Below, one piece after another: positions 18,466-26,468 of a stretch of 64,000 bases of DNA. Within the stretch, counting starts at the first letter, position 1, and each line of letters opens with the position of its first letter. A program made the translations under genes and the position numbers. The notes beneath the pieces are model-generated. The model saw only the letters and a program-made list of their open reading frames with translations, was not told the origin of the DNA and searched no databases. Origin of the DNA: Flexivirga aerilata (GTDB taxonomy: Bacteria; Actinomycetota; Actinomycetes; Actinomycetales; Dermatophilaceae); assembly GCF_013002715.1 (NCBI RefSeq), contig NZ_JABENB010000001.1:2356001-2420000 (forward strand). Direction: 5' to 3'.

Positions 18466-19451
18466 TGAGCCCCAGCCTCCAGCTGGTCTGCGGACCCGGA
18501 GCCGGCGATGCGTCGGCGTGCGCCGCCGAACTCGCGCTCGCGGCGGCCGACGCCGGGCGTCCGGTCACCCTTCTCGCCCTCGACCCGTATGACGGGGCGA
18601 CCGCGCGCGTCACCGACCCGAGGGTGACCACCCTCGCCGGCGACGACGCCGCGACCCCGCCCGTCGCGAGCGAGCTGCTCGCCGCCGTCGGGGTGCCGTC
18701 GGATCTGCTTGACGACCTGCACGCCACGACCACCGCCGCCCACCTGCGGCTGCTGTGGTCGGTGCCTGTGGAGGCCGGCCCGGAGCACGTGGTCGTCATC
18801 GACGCAGGGGCGGCCGGCCCCGAGCTGGCCCGGCTCGGCGTCACGCTGCCGCGCACCGTGCGCAGGGCGATGCCGCTCGGCGGCGGGATGCTGCGCAGCA
18901 AGCGGCCACTCCTCGCAGCGGCGCTCGGTGACCGGTGGCCCGCGGCAGCGGTGACCGACGGCATCGCCCGGGCGGCCGAGCGAGCGACTCGGCTGCGTCA
19001 GGCCTTCAGCGCACCGACGAGCGGCGCGGTCGTCGTCGGCGATCCCGGCGACCGGGCGACCGAACGGCAGGCAGTCGGCGTGGCGCTGAGCGCCGTGCGG
19101 GTGCGCCTCATGCCAACCGTGCCGCCCGGGTCGACCGTGCCGACCGGGTCGACCGTGCCGCCCGGGTCGACACCGGACCTGCCGGCGTTACTCGCCGCCG
19201 GGCCGCGGGTTATCGACATACAAGCTCGGGGCGATGGTTATCTGTGGCGAATGCCGTTGCCGTTGAACGACTTTCGCGAGCTTCGACTCCGGCTCCTGGA
19301 CGACGCCCTGGCGCTGTCGGCGCAGGGCCACGGCTCGGTGCTCGACCTGCCGACGGCGTTGCGGCGATGCCACCCGTCCCGCGCCCGGTTGCGAGACGGC
19401 ATGCTTGAGGTCGCATTCGACCCTTCGACGCAGCAAGGAGCCACCTCGTGA
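18465..19451 (+). CDS. ArsA/GET3-like protein with degenerate P-loop
   Basis: 328 residues in the position and with the overall layout of the actinobacterial ArsA-like ATPase (Rv2184c neighbour set): N-terminal LQLVCGPGAGDASACAAELA, then VTLLALDP and VVVIDAGAAGPELARL. The P-loop position reads GPGAGDAS where ArsA has GKGGxGKT, so both lysines expected for ATP hydrolysis are absent. Residues 218-235 contain a three-fold PPGSTV-type repeat. It is coupled to the SRPBCC gene by a 1-nt overlap and to the next gene by GTGA. I regard it as a likely non-hydrolysing relative; its partner is unknown. Confidence 0.7.
   Translation: MSPSLQLVCGPGAGDASACAAELALAAADAGRPVTLLALDPYDGATARVTDPRVTTLAGDDAATPPVASELLAAVGVPSDLLDDLHATTTAAHLRLLWSVPVEAGPEHVVVIDAGAAGPELARLGVTLPRTVRRAMPLGGGMLRSKRPLLAAALGDRWPAAAVTDGIARAAERATRLRQAFSAPTSGAVVVGDPGDRATERQAVGVALSAVRVRLMPTVPPGSTVPTGSTVPPGSTPDLPALLAAGPRVIDIQARGDGYLWRMPLPLNDFRELRLRLLDDALALSAQGHGSVLDLPTALRRCHPSRARLRDGMLEVAFDPSTQQGATS
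19116..19169. repeat. Three tandem 18-bp repeats inside the ArsA-like gene
   Basis: Units ACCGTGCCGCCCGGGTCG at 19116, 19134 and 19152; the middle one has one base change. They encode T-V-P-P/T-G-S three times, in frame, in a linker before the last domain. An in-frame minisatellite of this kind can vary in length without breaking the protein. Confidence 0.8.
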
Positions 19452-19933
19452 CATCCGGGGAACCGCCACGGCCGGACAACGGCGCGTCGTCGGTGGCCGA
19501 CGAGGCCGCCCGGCTGGCCGAGACGTTCGCGGCGTGGGCGCGCACCACCGGCGAGCACGCCGCCGAGTCCACGCCCGAGTCCGCGCCCGACCCCGCCCCC
19601 GAAGCCGCCGAGCAGCCCGCCCGGCAGCCCGCGGCCACTGAATGCGATTGCGCGACCGGTGGCGGGGTGCAGACCGTGTGCCGGATCTGCCCGGTGTGCC
19701 GGCTCGCCGGTCTGGTCGAGGCGGTCCAGCCGGAGCTGATCGACAAGGTCGCCGACCTGCTCGGCATGGTCGCGACCAGCCTGCACGAGGTCGCGGCCGA
19801 CCGCCGCGGCACGACCCGGCAGCCCGGCACGACCCGGCAGCCCGGCGCGGGCGAGGGCGATGGCCGAACCGCCGACCGCGCGCGACGCGACGACGGCATC
19901 GACATACCGGTCACGGACGGGGAGGACGAGTAG
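19448..19933 (+). CDS. DUF5304-like small protein with a CxxCPxC motif
   Basis: 161 residues. The N-terminal 65 are acidic and Pro/Glu/Ala-rich and likely disordered. The conserved core has CDCATGG...CRICPVCRLAGLVEAVQPELIDKVADLLGMVATSLHEVA, with several cysteines suited to metal binding. The C-terminal part is polar, with a short direct repeat (GTTRQP twice). Matching proteins sit between the ArsA-like and acyltransferase genes of other actinobacteria (Rv2183c in Mtb, from memory). GTG 19448 overlaps the previous stop as GTGA. Function unknown. Confidence 0.75.
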   Translation: MTSGEPPRPDNGASSVADEAARLAETFAAWARTTGEHAAESTPESAPDPAPEAAEQPARQPAATECDCATGGGVQTVCRICPVCRLAGLVEAVQPELIDKVADLLGMVATSLHEVAADRRGTTRQPGTTRQPGAGEGDGRTADRARRDDGIDIPVTDGEDE

Positions 19934-20893
19934 ATGGGCAAGTGGGGCATCGGGGTCGACATCGGCGGCACCAAGATCGCCGGCGGTGTCGTCGACGCGG
20001 CCGGCCGCATCGTGCGGCGGGCACGGCGGGACACCCCCGCGCACAGTCCGGACGAGATCGCCGCGGTCACCGCCGAGGTGATCCTCGAGCTGGCCCGCGC
20101 CGAGGACACCGACCCTGCGGGCGTCGGCGTGGCGTGTGCCGGATACATCGACAAGGTCGGTTCGACGGTGCTCTTCGCCCCGAACCTCGCGTGGCGTGAC
20201 GAGCCGCTCAAGGCCCGGCTGTCCGCCGTCGTGGAGTTGCCCGTGCTCATCGAGAACGACGCGAACGCCGCGGCATACGGCGAGTTCGTGCAAGGCGGCG
20301 GCCGTGATGTCGACGACATGATCATGCTGACCATCGGCACTGGGGTCGGTGGCGGAATCATCAACGACGGCAACCTGATTCGGGGCGCCTACGGCATCGG
20401 CGGAGAGGTCGGTCACCTGCGCGTCGTGCCCAACGGCATCCGATGCGGGTGCGGCAACCGCGGGTGCTTCGAGGCTTATGCCAGCGGCACCGCGCTGGTG
20501 CGCGAGGCGCGCGAACTCGTGCGGTCCGGCAGTCCGCACGCCGGGCGGCTGTCCGAGCTGTGCGGTGGCGACGCCGAGCAGCTCAAGGGCAAGCACGTCA
20601 CCGAGGCGGCCGTCGCGGGCGACCCGGCGGCGGTCGAGCTGCTCGCCGACCTCGGCCGGTGGATCGGTGAGGCGGCGGCGTCGCTGGCCGCGCTGATGGA
20701 CCCGCAGCTGTTCGTGATCGGCGGCGGCGTCGCCGACGCCGACGATCTGCTGCTCGACCCCATCCGGGTCGGCTACGAGCGGCAGCTGACCGGCCGCGGG
20801 CACCGGCCGGAGGCGACGTTCGTGCGTGCCGAGCTCGGCAATGACGCCGGCGTGATCGGTGCGGCCATGCTCGCCATGGAACTCGAGGAGTGA
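19934..20893 (+). CDS. ROK-family sugar kinase (glucokinase-like), copy 1
   Basis: 319 residues, the normal ROK length. It has the phosphate-binding DIGGTKIAGG (about 9-18), the catalytic region IENDANAAAYGE, GTGVGGG and the zinc motif CGCGNRGCFEAYASG. ROK glucokinases phosphorylate glucose with ATP or polyphosphate; the sugar is not certain here. An ATG 11 nt after TAG-containing DNA follows the previous gene with no gap, and GGACGAG may be the ribosome site. It is directly followed by a second ROK gene with a 4-nt overlap. Confidence 0.9.
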   Translation: MGKWGIGVDIGGTKIAGGVVDAAGRIVRRARRDTPAHSPDEIAAVTAEVILELARAEDTDPAGVGVACAGYIDKVGSTVLFAPNLAWRDEPLKARLSAVVELPVLIENDANAAAYGEFVQGGGRDVDDMIMLTIGTGVGGGIINDGNLIRGAYGIGGEVGHLRVVPNGIRCGCGNRGCFEAYASGTALVREARELVRSGSPHAGRLSELCGGDAEQLKGKHVTEAAVAGDPAAVELLADLGRWIGEAAASLAALMDPQLFVIGGGVADADDLLLDPIRVGYERQLTGRGHRPEATFVRAELGNDAGVIGAAMLAMELEE

Positions 20894-21954
20894 ACACCCG
20901 GGCAATGAACTCCGAGGCAACGAACTCCGAGGCAATGAACTCCGAGCACAACCAACCCACCAACGTCACCCCCGCCGCACCGCTGGCCATCGGCATCGAC
21001 ATCGGCGGCACCAAGGTCGCCGGCGCGCTCGTCGACGCCGAGGGCAACGTCACCACCCGGGTCCGCCGGGACACCCCGCACCGCTCGACCGAGCCACGCG
21101 TGGTCGAGGACCTGATCGTCGAGGTCGTCGAGGAGGTGGCCGCCACCGCGGACCGCGAGATCGCGGCGGTCGGCATCGGCGCCGCCGGTTTCGTCGCGGC
21201 CGACCGTGCGACGGTCGTCTTCGCGCCGCACCTGTCCTGGCGGCACGAGCCGCTGCGCGACGCGCTGAGCCGCCGCATCGACGTGCCGGTGTTCGTCGAC
21301 AACGACGCCAATGCGGCGTGCTGGGCCGAATGGCGCTTCGGCAGCGTGCAGGGCGAATCCCACGTGGTGATGGTCAATCTCGGCACCGGCATCGGCGGCG
21401 CAATCCTGATCGACGGCCGCATCGAGCGCGGCCGCTTCGGCATTGCCGGCGAGTTCGGGCACATGCAAGTGATGCCCGGTGGCCATCGCTGCGAGTGCGG
21501 CAACCGGGGCTGCTGGGAGCAGTACGCCAGCGGCAACGCCCTTGTGCGCGAGGCGCGTTCGCTGCTGGCGGCTGGCTCACCGCTCGCCCACGACCTGGCG
21601 GCGACGGTCGGGGGAGACCCGCACAAACTCACCGGGCCGATGATCACCGAGGCCGCCCGGGCGGGCGACCCGACCGCCGAAGAGTTGCTGGCCGAGATCG
21701 GCACCTGGCTGGGCACGGGCCTGGCCAATCTCGCCGACGCCTTCGACCCGGGCGCCTTCGTCATCGGCGGCGGCGTGAGTGCCGCCGGCAGCATGCTGCT
21801 CGACCCGGCACGCGACTCCTTCCGGCGGCACCTGGCCGGTCGCGGTTACCGCCCCGAGGCGACGATCGTGCAGGCGAGTCTCGGCAACGAGGCCGGCTTC
21901 ATCGGTGCCGCCGACCTGGCCCGCACCGCGGCACGCACCCAAGGAGAGGTATGA
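20890..21954 (+). CDS. ROK-family sugar kinase, copy 2 (tandem paralogue)
   Basis: 354 residues. The core is very similar to copy 1: DIGGTKVAGA, DNDANAACWAEW, GTGIGGA and CECGNRGCWEQYASG. It differs by an N-terminal extension of about 30 residues, built partly from a repeated 15-bp unit (MNSEATNSEAMNSE). The true start could be GTG 20890 (GTGA overlap with copy 1) or the ATGs at 20905 or 20935. Tandem duplication followed by specialisation for a different hexose or amino sugar is likely. It is coupled by ATGA to the endonuclease/phosphatase gene. Confidence 0.9.
   Translation: MNTRAMNSEATNSEAMNSEHNQPTNVTPAAPLAIGIDIGGTKVAGALVDAEGNVTTRVRRDTPHRSTEPRVVEDLIVEVVEEVAATADREIAAVGIGAAGFVAADRATVVFAPHLSWRHEPLRDALSRRIDVPVFVDNDANAACWAEWRFGSVQGESHVVMVNLGTGIGGAILIDGRIERGRFGIAGEFGHMQVMPGGHRCECGNRGCWEQYASGNALVREARSLLAAGSPLAHDLAATVGGDPHKLTGPMITEAARAGDPTAEELLAEIGTWLGTGLANLADAFDPGAFVIGGGVSAAGSMLLDPARDSFRRHLAGRGYRPEATIVQASLGNEAGFIGAADLARTAARTQGEV
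20905..20949. repeat. Three tandem 15-bp repeats at the start of the second ROK gene
   Basis: Units ATGAACTCCGAGGCA (20905), ACGAACTCCGAGGCA (20920) and ATGAACTCCGAGCAC (20935). Each unit carries GAGG about 2 nt before the next ATG or ACG, so the array repeats a weak start signal. In-frame copy change would alter the N-terminus and the number of usable starts. Confidence 0.8.
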
Positions 21955-22694
21955 CGCAGCAACCCGCCCCGACCCGGTCGCCGCACGAGGTGCGAGTGGC
22001 GTCATACAACGTGCGGGCGTGGAAGGACGACCGCGCCGCGCTGCGCGAGGTGATCCGCACGATCGACGCGGACATCCTTCTGCTGCAAGAGGTTCCGCGG
22101 CATCCGGTGTCGGGCCACCGCATCGCCGGGTTCGCCGACGAGCTCGGTCTCACCTGGTTCGGCGGCCGCCGCTACCGGATGAGCACCACCTTGATGACCA
22201 CGCTGCGGTTGGACGTGCTCGACGCGCACCACGGCAAGCTGACGGTCCGCCGGGGTGAGGAACCGCGCGGCTACGGCATGGCGATGGTCCGGCTGCCGGG
22301 GCACCGGCCGCTCTGCGCGGTGAGCGTGCACCTGTCGCTCAAGAGCCCGGAGCGCCTGCCGCAGGTCAAGGAGATCTTCGCCACCGTGGGCGAGCCGGTG
22401 CCGCCGATGGTGCTGGGCGGTGACCTCAACGAGGAGCCCACCGGCGCGGTGTGGAAGTACCTCGGCGACACCCTGCGCCTCGTCAGTCCGGACCGGCCGA
22501 CGTTCTCCGCGCAGAAGCCGGTCAAACGCATCGACGGCATCTTCGCCTCACCCGAATTGCCGGCGACCGCACCGGCACTCGGGCTCGACCCGGCGCTGCT
22601 CGCGCGGGCGACCGACCACCTGCCGGTGGTGGTGGACCTCGACCTCAGCGCGCTCGCGGAGCCGGAGCCGGCCGGTGAGCAGGCCGCGGGCTAG
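21951..22694 (+). CDS. Endonuclease/exonuclease/phosphatase (EEP) family protein
   Basis: 247 residues of the EEP fold: VRVASYNVRAW (the Asn of the metal site), ILLLQEV (the Glu), VLGGDLNEEP (the Asp-Asn pair) and TDHLPVVVDL (the terminal Asp-His). This family hydrolyses phosphodiesters in DNA, RNA or lipids; the substrate is open. ATG 21951 overlaps the ROK stop as ATGA, and AAGGAGAGGT precedes it. The stop codon TAG (22692-22694) shares CTAG with the stop of the convergent gene. Confidence 0.87.
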   Translation: MTQQPAPTRSPHEVRVASYNVRAWKDDRAALREVIRTIDADILLLQEVPRHPVSGHRIAGFADELGLTWFGGRRYRMSTTLMTTLRLDVLDAHHGKLTVRRGEEPRGYGMAMVRLPGHRPLCAVSVHLSLKSPERLPQVKEIFATVGEPVPPMVLGGDLNEEPTGAVWKYLGDTLRLVSPDRPTFSAQKPVKRIDGIFASPELPATAPALGLDPALLARATDHLPVVVDLDLSALAEPEPAGEQAAG

Positions 22695-23179
22695 AGGACA
22701 GCGCCGTCGTCGTCCTCGTCGAGGTCGTCGCGGTTCTTCGGCTCGCGCATGATCAACTGCACGACGCCGGCGACGAACAACGTGCACGCCAGCACCCACC
22801 ACAGGGACTGCGCGTAACGGTCGAAGACGAAAAGGTAGAGCAGCCAGAGCGGTCCGCCGACCAGGCAGCCGACCATGGTCCAGAAGCCGAGGTCGTCACC
22901 GGTCGGAAGCGGCCGGGGCGGCGGCGGCTCGTAGTCGCCGTCGTCCTCGATGAACGACACCGACTCCCCGGCCGGGATGCGCCACTGACTCGGCAGGTCG
23001 GCGAGCGGTGACGACGCGGGCTCGGGCTGGGACGTCGGCTCGGGTGCGGCGGACCCGTCGGCCGGCTTCGCCGGCTCCTCCCAGACCGACTCGTCGGGTT
23101 CGAACTGCGCGATGATCTCGGCAAACCGGCGGTCGTAGTCGGTCTGCTCGTCGGGTTCGTCACGCCGCTCGAAGGTCAT
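22691..23179 (-). CDS. Actinobacterial membrane protein with acidic N-terminal domain
   Basis: 162 residues. The first 95 are hydrophilic, acidic and Pro-rich (cytoplasmic, probably disordered). Two membrane segments follow (about 100-120 and 127-146), then a short acidic tail. I recognise it only as a conserved actinobacterial hypothetical protein. It overlaps the upstream esterase gene by ATGA, so they form a two-gene unit, and meets the EEP gene tail to tail over CTAG. Confidence 0.72.
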   Translation of the reverse strand: MTFERRDEPDEQTDYDRRFAEIIAQFEPDESVWEEPAKPADGSAAPEPTSQPEPASSPLADLPSQWRIPAGESVSFIEDDGDYEPPPPRPLPTGDDLGFWTMVGCLVGGPLWLLYLFVFDRYAQSLWWVLACTLFVAGVVQLIMREPKNRDDLDEDDDGAVL

Positions 23180-23934
23180 GACGCCTGCGTGACCCGTCTG
23201 ATGAACTTCACCGTCTCATCCTCGATGAGTGGTGCATCGTTGTCGAGAGTCGCGACGTGATAGCTCTCGGTGAGCAGGATCTCGGTCTTGTCGGCGCTCG
23301 AGGCCCGCGCCATGAACAGCTCCGAGCACTCCGGCGGCACGATGTGGTCCTCCGGCGAGTGCAGGAGCAGCACCGGCTGCGTCACCTGCGGCAGGTCGCG
23401 GGTGACCTGCGCCCACATCTGCCGTTGCGACTGCAGCGCCTTCAGCGGCGTGCGCTCGTAGGCGAGCTCCTGCACGCCCGGCTTCTTGATGTCGCCGCCG
23501 AGCGCCGCGATCGACGGCACGACGTGCTGCAGCAGCGGGAGCGCCTTGAGCCGGAGGTCCTTCATCTCGAAGGCCGGGTTGATCAGGACCAGGCCGTCGA
23601 CGCCGCGCCCATGGGTCTCGGCGACGAGCGTCGCGAGCGTGCCGCCCATCGACATACCGACCGCGACGACGTGCTCGGTGCGTGCCGCGAGTTCGCGGTA
23701 TGCCGCGTCGACCGCCTGCCACCAGTCCTGCCACCCGGTGCGGCCCAGCTCCTGCCATGTGGTGCCGTGACCCGGCAGCCGCGGCAGCCGCACGGTGAAA
23801 CCCTCGTCGGCGCACCGCTGCGCGAGCGGACGCATGCTCTGCGGTGAGCCGGTGAACCCGTGGCAGACCAGCACACCGATGTCCGAGCCGTCGTGTTCGA
23901 AAGGCTCCGCGCCGGGCAGGACCTGCATCGTCAT
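23176..23934 (-). CDS. Alpha/beta hydrolase, carboxylesterase/monoacylglycerol-lipase-like
   Basis: 252 residues from ATG 23934. Early GVLVCHGFTGSPQSMRPLAQ carries the oxyanion HGF, GMSMGG the nucleophile Ser, SPEDHIVPP the Asp, and ESYHVATLDND the catalytic His, all in the spacing of the Est30-type carboxylesterases and related lipases. No signal peptide is present. AGAGGA lies just upstream of ATG 23934, so the longer frame to 23973 is not used. The following membrane protein gene overlaps by 4 nt. Next to an acyltransferase gene a lipid role is plausible but unproven. Confidence 0.88.
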   Translation of the reverse strand: MTMQVLPGAEPFEHDGSDIGVLVCHGFTGSPQSMRPLAQRCADEGFTVRLPRLPGHGTTWQELGRTGWQDWWQAVDAAYRELAARTEHVVAVGMSMGGTLATLVAETHGRGVDGLVLINPAFEMKDLRLKALPLLQHVVPSIAALGGDIKKPGVQELAYERTPLKALQSQRQMWAQVTRDLPQVTQPVLLLHSPEDHIVPPECSELFMARASSADKTEILLTESYHVATLDNDAPLIEDETVKFIRRVTQAS

Positions 23935-24047
23935 ACATCCTCTGGGGCGGGATGGGAGAGGGGACGGCAGCATCCTCGCACGTCGCCCGCGACCGGGTGC
24001 CGGCTGTCGTATGGTTCACCCGGCAGGTGAATCGGCGAGGAGGCACG

Positions 24048-24926
24048 GTGTTCTACTGGTTGCTCAAATGGGTGCTGCTGGGCCCGCTGCTCCGGGGCAT
24101 CTTCCGGCCCACCGTCGAGGGCGCCCAGAACGTGCCCGAGGAGGGCCCGGCCATCCTCGCCAGCAACCACCTGTCGATCGCCGACTGGCTGTTCATGCCG
24201 CTGGTGATCCCGCGGCGGGTGACGTTCGTGGCCAAGGCCGAGTACTTCACCACCCCCGGCATCAAGGGCCGGCTGCAGCGGTGGTTCTTCTCCGGCGCCG
24301 GGCAGGTGCCGATCGACCGGTCGAGCGGCAGCGCCGCGGCCGGTGCGCTCGCGACCGGCATGCGCATCCTCGGCGACGGTGAGGTGTTCGGCATCTACCC
24401 CGAGGGCACCCGGTCGCCGGACGGGCGGCTCTACAAGGGCAAGACCGGCATCGCCCGCGTCGCGCTCGAGGCGGGCGTGCCCGTCATACCCGTCGGCGTC
24501 ATCGGGACCGACGTCATCGCTCCGCAGGGCAAGCTCTTCGGCCGGGTCGTGCGCCCGCACGTGCGGTTCGGCGAACCGATGGACTTCTCCCGCTACGAGG
24601 GCATGGAGGACGACCGCTTCGTGCTCCGCTCGATCACCGACGAGGTGATGTACGAGATCATGCTGCTCACCGGCCAGGAGTATGTCGACGTCTACGCCGC
24701 CACCGTGAAAAACCGGATCACCCAGAAGGCCAAGGAGATCGGCGGCGGTGCGGCAGCCCTCGCCACCCAGGCCAAGGACCGGCTGCAGCACCACGGCGAG
24801 GAGAAGGACAACAGGTCCGACGACAAGTCCGACGGCAAGCCTGCGGAGGAGCCGGAGAAGTCGGACGAGAACGGCGGGGCGACGGACCAGGAGATCGACG
24901 CGGGCAGCGCCCCGGCCGACCGGTGA
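24048..24926 (+). CDS. 1-acyl-sn-glycerol-3-phosphate acyltransferase family (PlsC-like)
   Basis: 292 residues. The acyltransferase domain shows SNHLSIADWLFMP (H-x4-D, about 38-50), the GIYPEGTRSPDG motif (about 120-131) and VIPVGVIG. It should acylate lysophosphatidate or a related acceptor at the inner membrane face. From about residue 235 a highly charged Lys/Glu/Asp tail follows, which is not needed for catalysis. GTG 24048 follows a strong GAGGAGG (24036-24042), so longer in-frame extensions are rejected. It corresponds in place to Mtb Rv2182c. Confidence 0.93.
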   Translation: MFYWLLKWVLLGPLLRGIFRPTVEGAQNVPEEGPAILASNHLSIADWLFMPLVIPRRVTFVAKAEYFTTPGIKGRLQRWFFSGAGQVPIDRSSGSAAAGALATGMRILGDGEVFGIYPEGTRSPDGRLYKGKTGIARVALEAGVPVIPVGVIGTDVIAPQGKLFGRVVRPHVRFGEPMDFSRYEGMEDDRFVLRSITDEVMYEIMLLTGQEYVDVYAATVKNRITQKAKEIGGGAAALATQAKDRLQHHGEEKDNRSDDKSDGKPAEEPEKSDENGGATDQEIDAGSAPADR

Positions 24927-24957
24927 GACCGAGAGCGGGGCACCCATAAGCGGGCCT

Positions 24958-24963
24958 TACCCT
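24958..24963 (+). promoter_or_regulatory. -10 element for leaderless aroG transcript
   Basis: TACCCT ends 6 nt before the GTG start of aroG, and there is no Shine-Dalgarno sequence. This matches the TANNNT-6/8 nt-start layout seen before many operon-leading genes in this window. Confidence 0.5.
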
Positions 24964-24969
24964 TGATGG

Positions 24970-26346
24970 GTGAGCACCACCACCCCCGCCTTCCCCACCG
25001 ACCTGCCCAGCACGCTGACCGAGCAGGTCGAGTGGCCGCAGCTGCCCGCTCTGCAGCAGCCGCAGTGGCCGGACACCGAGGCCGTTCGGGCCGTACGCCG
25101 GGAACTGGCCGCGGCCCCGCCGCTGGTCTTCGCCGGTGAGTGCGACGTGCTGCGCACCCGGCTCGCCGACGCGGCCGAGGGCAAGGCGTTCGTGCTGCAG
25201 GGCGGCGACTGCGCCGAGCGGTTCTCCGAGGCGACCGCCGACAACATCCGGGACCGGGTGAAGACCATCCTGCAGATGGCCGCCGTGCTGACCTACGGCG
25301 CGAGCACTCCCGTGGTCAAGATCGGCCGGCTGGCCGGGCAGTACGCCAAGCCGCGCAGCAAGGACACCGAGACCCGCGGCGACGTCACGCTGCCGGCCTT
25401 CCGCGGCGACATCATCAACGACTTCGACTTCGACCCGGCGGCCCGCACGCCCGACCCGCAGCGGCTGCTGCGCGCCTACCACACCGCCTCCTCGACGCTG
25501 AACCTCGTGCGTGCCTTCACCACCGGCGGGTTCGCCGACCTGCGGCACGTGCACGAGTGGAACCGCGGCTTCATCGCCAACTCGGCATACGCCCGCTACG
25601 AGTCGATCGCCCTGGAGATCGACCGGGCGATGAAGTTCATGCTCGCCTGCGGTGTCGACTTCGACTCGACCCCGATGAGTGCGGTCGAGTTCTTCGCCAG
25701 CCACGAGGCGCTGCTGTTGGACTACGAGCAGCCGCTGACCCGCATCGACTCGCGCACCGGCAACCCCTACGCGGTGTCCGGTCACTTCGTGTGGGTCGGC
25801 GAGCGCACCCGTCAGCTGGACGGCGCGCATGTCGACTTCGCCGCCCGGATCCGCAACCCGATCGGCGTCAAGCTCGGTCCGACCGCCGATCCGGACGAGG
25901 TGCTGGCGATGATCGACAAGCTCGACCCGCACCGCGAGCCGGGCCGGCTGACCTTCATCACCCGCATGGGCGCCGGCAACGTGCGCGAGAAGCTGCCGCC
26001 GATCGTGCGCAAGGTCACCGAGTCGGGCGCGAAGGTCGTCTGGATCACCGACCCGATGCACGGCAACACCTTCGAGTCCTCGACCGGTTACAAGACCCGC
26101 GAGTTCGACGACATCATCAACGAGGTGCAGGGCTTCTTCGAGGTGCACCGCGACCTCGGCAGCGTCCCCGGCGGCATCCACGTGGAGCTGACCGGCAACG
26201 ACGTGACCGAGTGCCTCGGCGGGAGCGAGAAGATCCTCGACGCCGACCTCGAGAAGCGCTACGAGACCGCCTGCGACCCGCGGCTCAACCACCAGCAGAG
26301 CCTGGAGCTGGCCTTCCTCGTCGCGGAGATGCTCAGCAAGCGCTGA
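24970..26346 (+). CDS. aroG: Class II 3-deoxy-7-phosphoheptulonate (DAHP) synthase
   Basis: 458 residues, the size of plant-type (class II) DAHP synthases. It condenses PEP and erythrose 4-phosphate, the entry step to aromatic amino acids. Recognisable blocks are FVLQGGDCAERFSEATADNI, PVVKIGRLAGQYAKPRS, GDIINDFDFDPAARTPDPQRLLRAYHTA and WITDPMHGNTFESSTGYKTR. The metal and substrate residues expected of the class (Cys in GGDCAE, Arg, Lys, His, Glu) are kept. GTG 24970 is probably a leaderless start. It is separated from convergent pknL by a hairpin-rich gap, the same pairing as in Mtb. Confidence 0.96.
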   Translation: MSTTTPAFPTDLPSTLTEQVEWPQLPALQQPQWPDTEAVRAVRRELAAAPPLVFAGECDVLRTRLADAAEGKAFVLQGGDCAERFSEATADNIRDRVKTILQMAAVLTYGASTPVVKIGRLAGQYAKPRSKDTETRGDVTLPAFRGDIINDFDFDPAARTPDPQRLLRAYHTASSTLNLVRAFTTGGFADLRHVHEWNRGFIANSAYARYESIALEIDRAMKFMLACGVDFDSTPMSAVEFFASHEALLLDYEQPLTRIDSRTGNPYAVSGHFVWVGERTRQLDGAHVDFAARIRNPIGVKLGPTADPDEVLAMIDKLDPHREPGRLTFITRMGAGNVREKLPPIVRKVTESGAKVVWITDPMHGNTFESSTGYKTREFDDIINEVQGFFEVHRDLGSVPGGIHVELTGNDVTECLGGSEKILDADLEKRYETACDPRLNHQQSLELAFLVAEMLSKR

Positions 26347-26351
26347 GTTGC

Positions 26352-26367
26352 CGCGGGCCGGCCCGCG
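26352..26367. terminator. Perfect 16-bp palindrome just after aroG
   Basis: CGCGGGCCGGCCCGCG begins 5 nt after the aroG stop. As RNA it folds into a short, very GC-rich hairpin that could stop aroG transcription; no T-tract follows. Confidence 0.5.
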
Positions 26368-26385
26368 CAGCCGGGACCCGGGCGC

Positions 26386-26424
26386 GTGCAGAAGTCGCGA
26401 CGGTTGCGGGGTGTGCACGGTTTT
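26386..26424. repeat. Interspersed intergenic repeat (related to the element after trpD)
   Basis: The stretch from GTGCAGAAGTCGCGACGG (26386) to GTGTGCACGGTTTT (26411-26424) resembles 12979-13012: the same GTCGCG start, a GGTTGCGGG-like middle and TGTGCACGGT. Its ends are partly complementary (GTGCA / TGCAC). It lies in the noncoding gap between aroG and pknL. Confidence 0.55.
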
Positions 26425-26432
26425 GCCCCGGT

Positions 26433-26466
26433 GGGGCTGCGGCGCCCTCGGCGCACGCGCAGCCCC
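26433..26466. terminator. Nested hairpin terminator between aroG and pknL
   Basis: Outer arms GGGGCTGCG (26433-26441) and CGCAGCCCC (26458-26466) enclose an inner GCGCC-CTC-GGCGC stem. It stands 3 bp from the pknL stop and can act for both convergent genes. Confidence 0.6.
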
Positions 26467-26468
26467 GC

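Noticed and set aside
26386..26424. Small RNA or antitoxin gene after aroG
   Set aside because: No start codon with coding character. The stretch is better explained as a copy of the interspersed repeat also seen after trpD.
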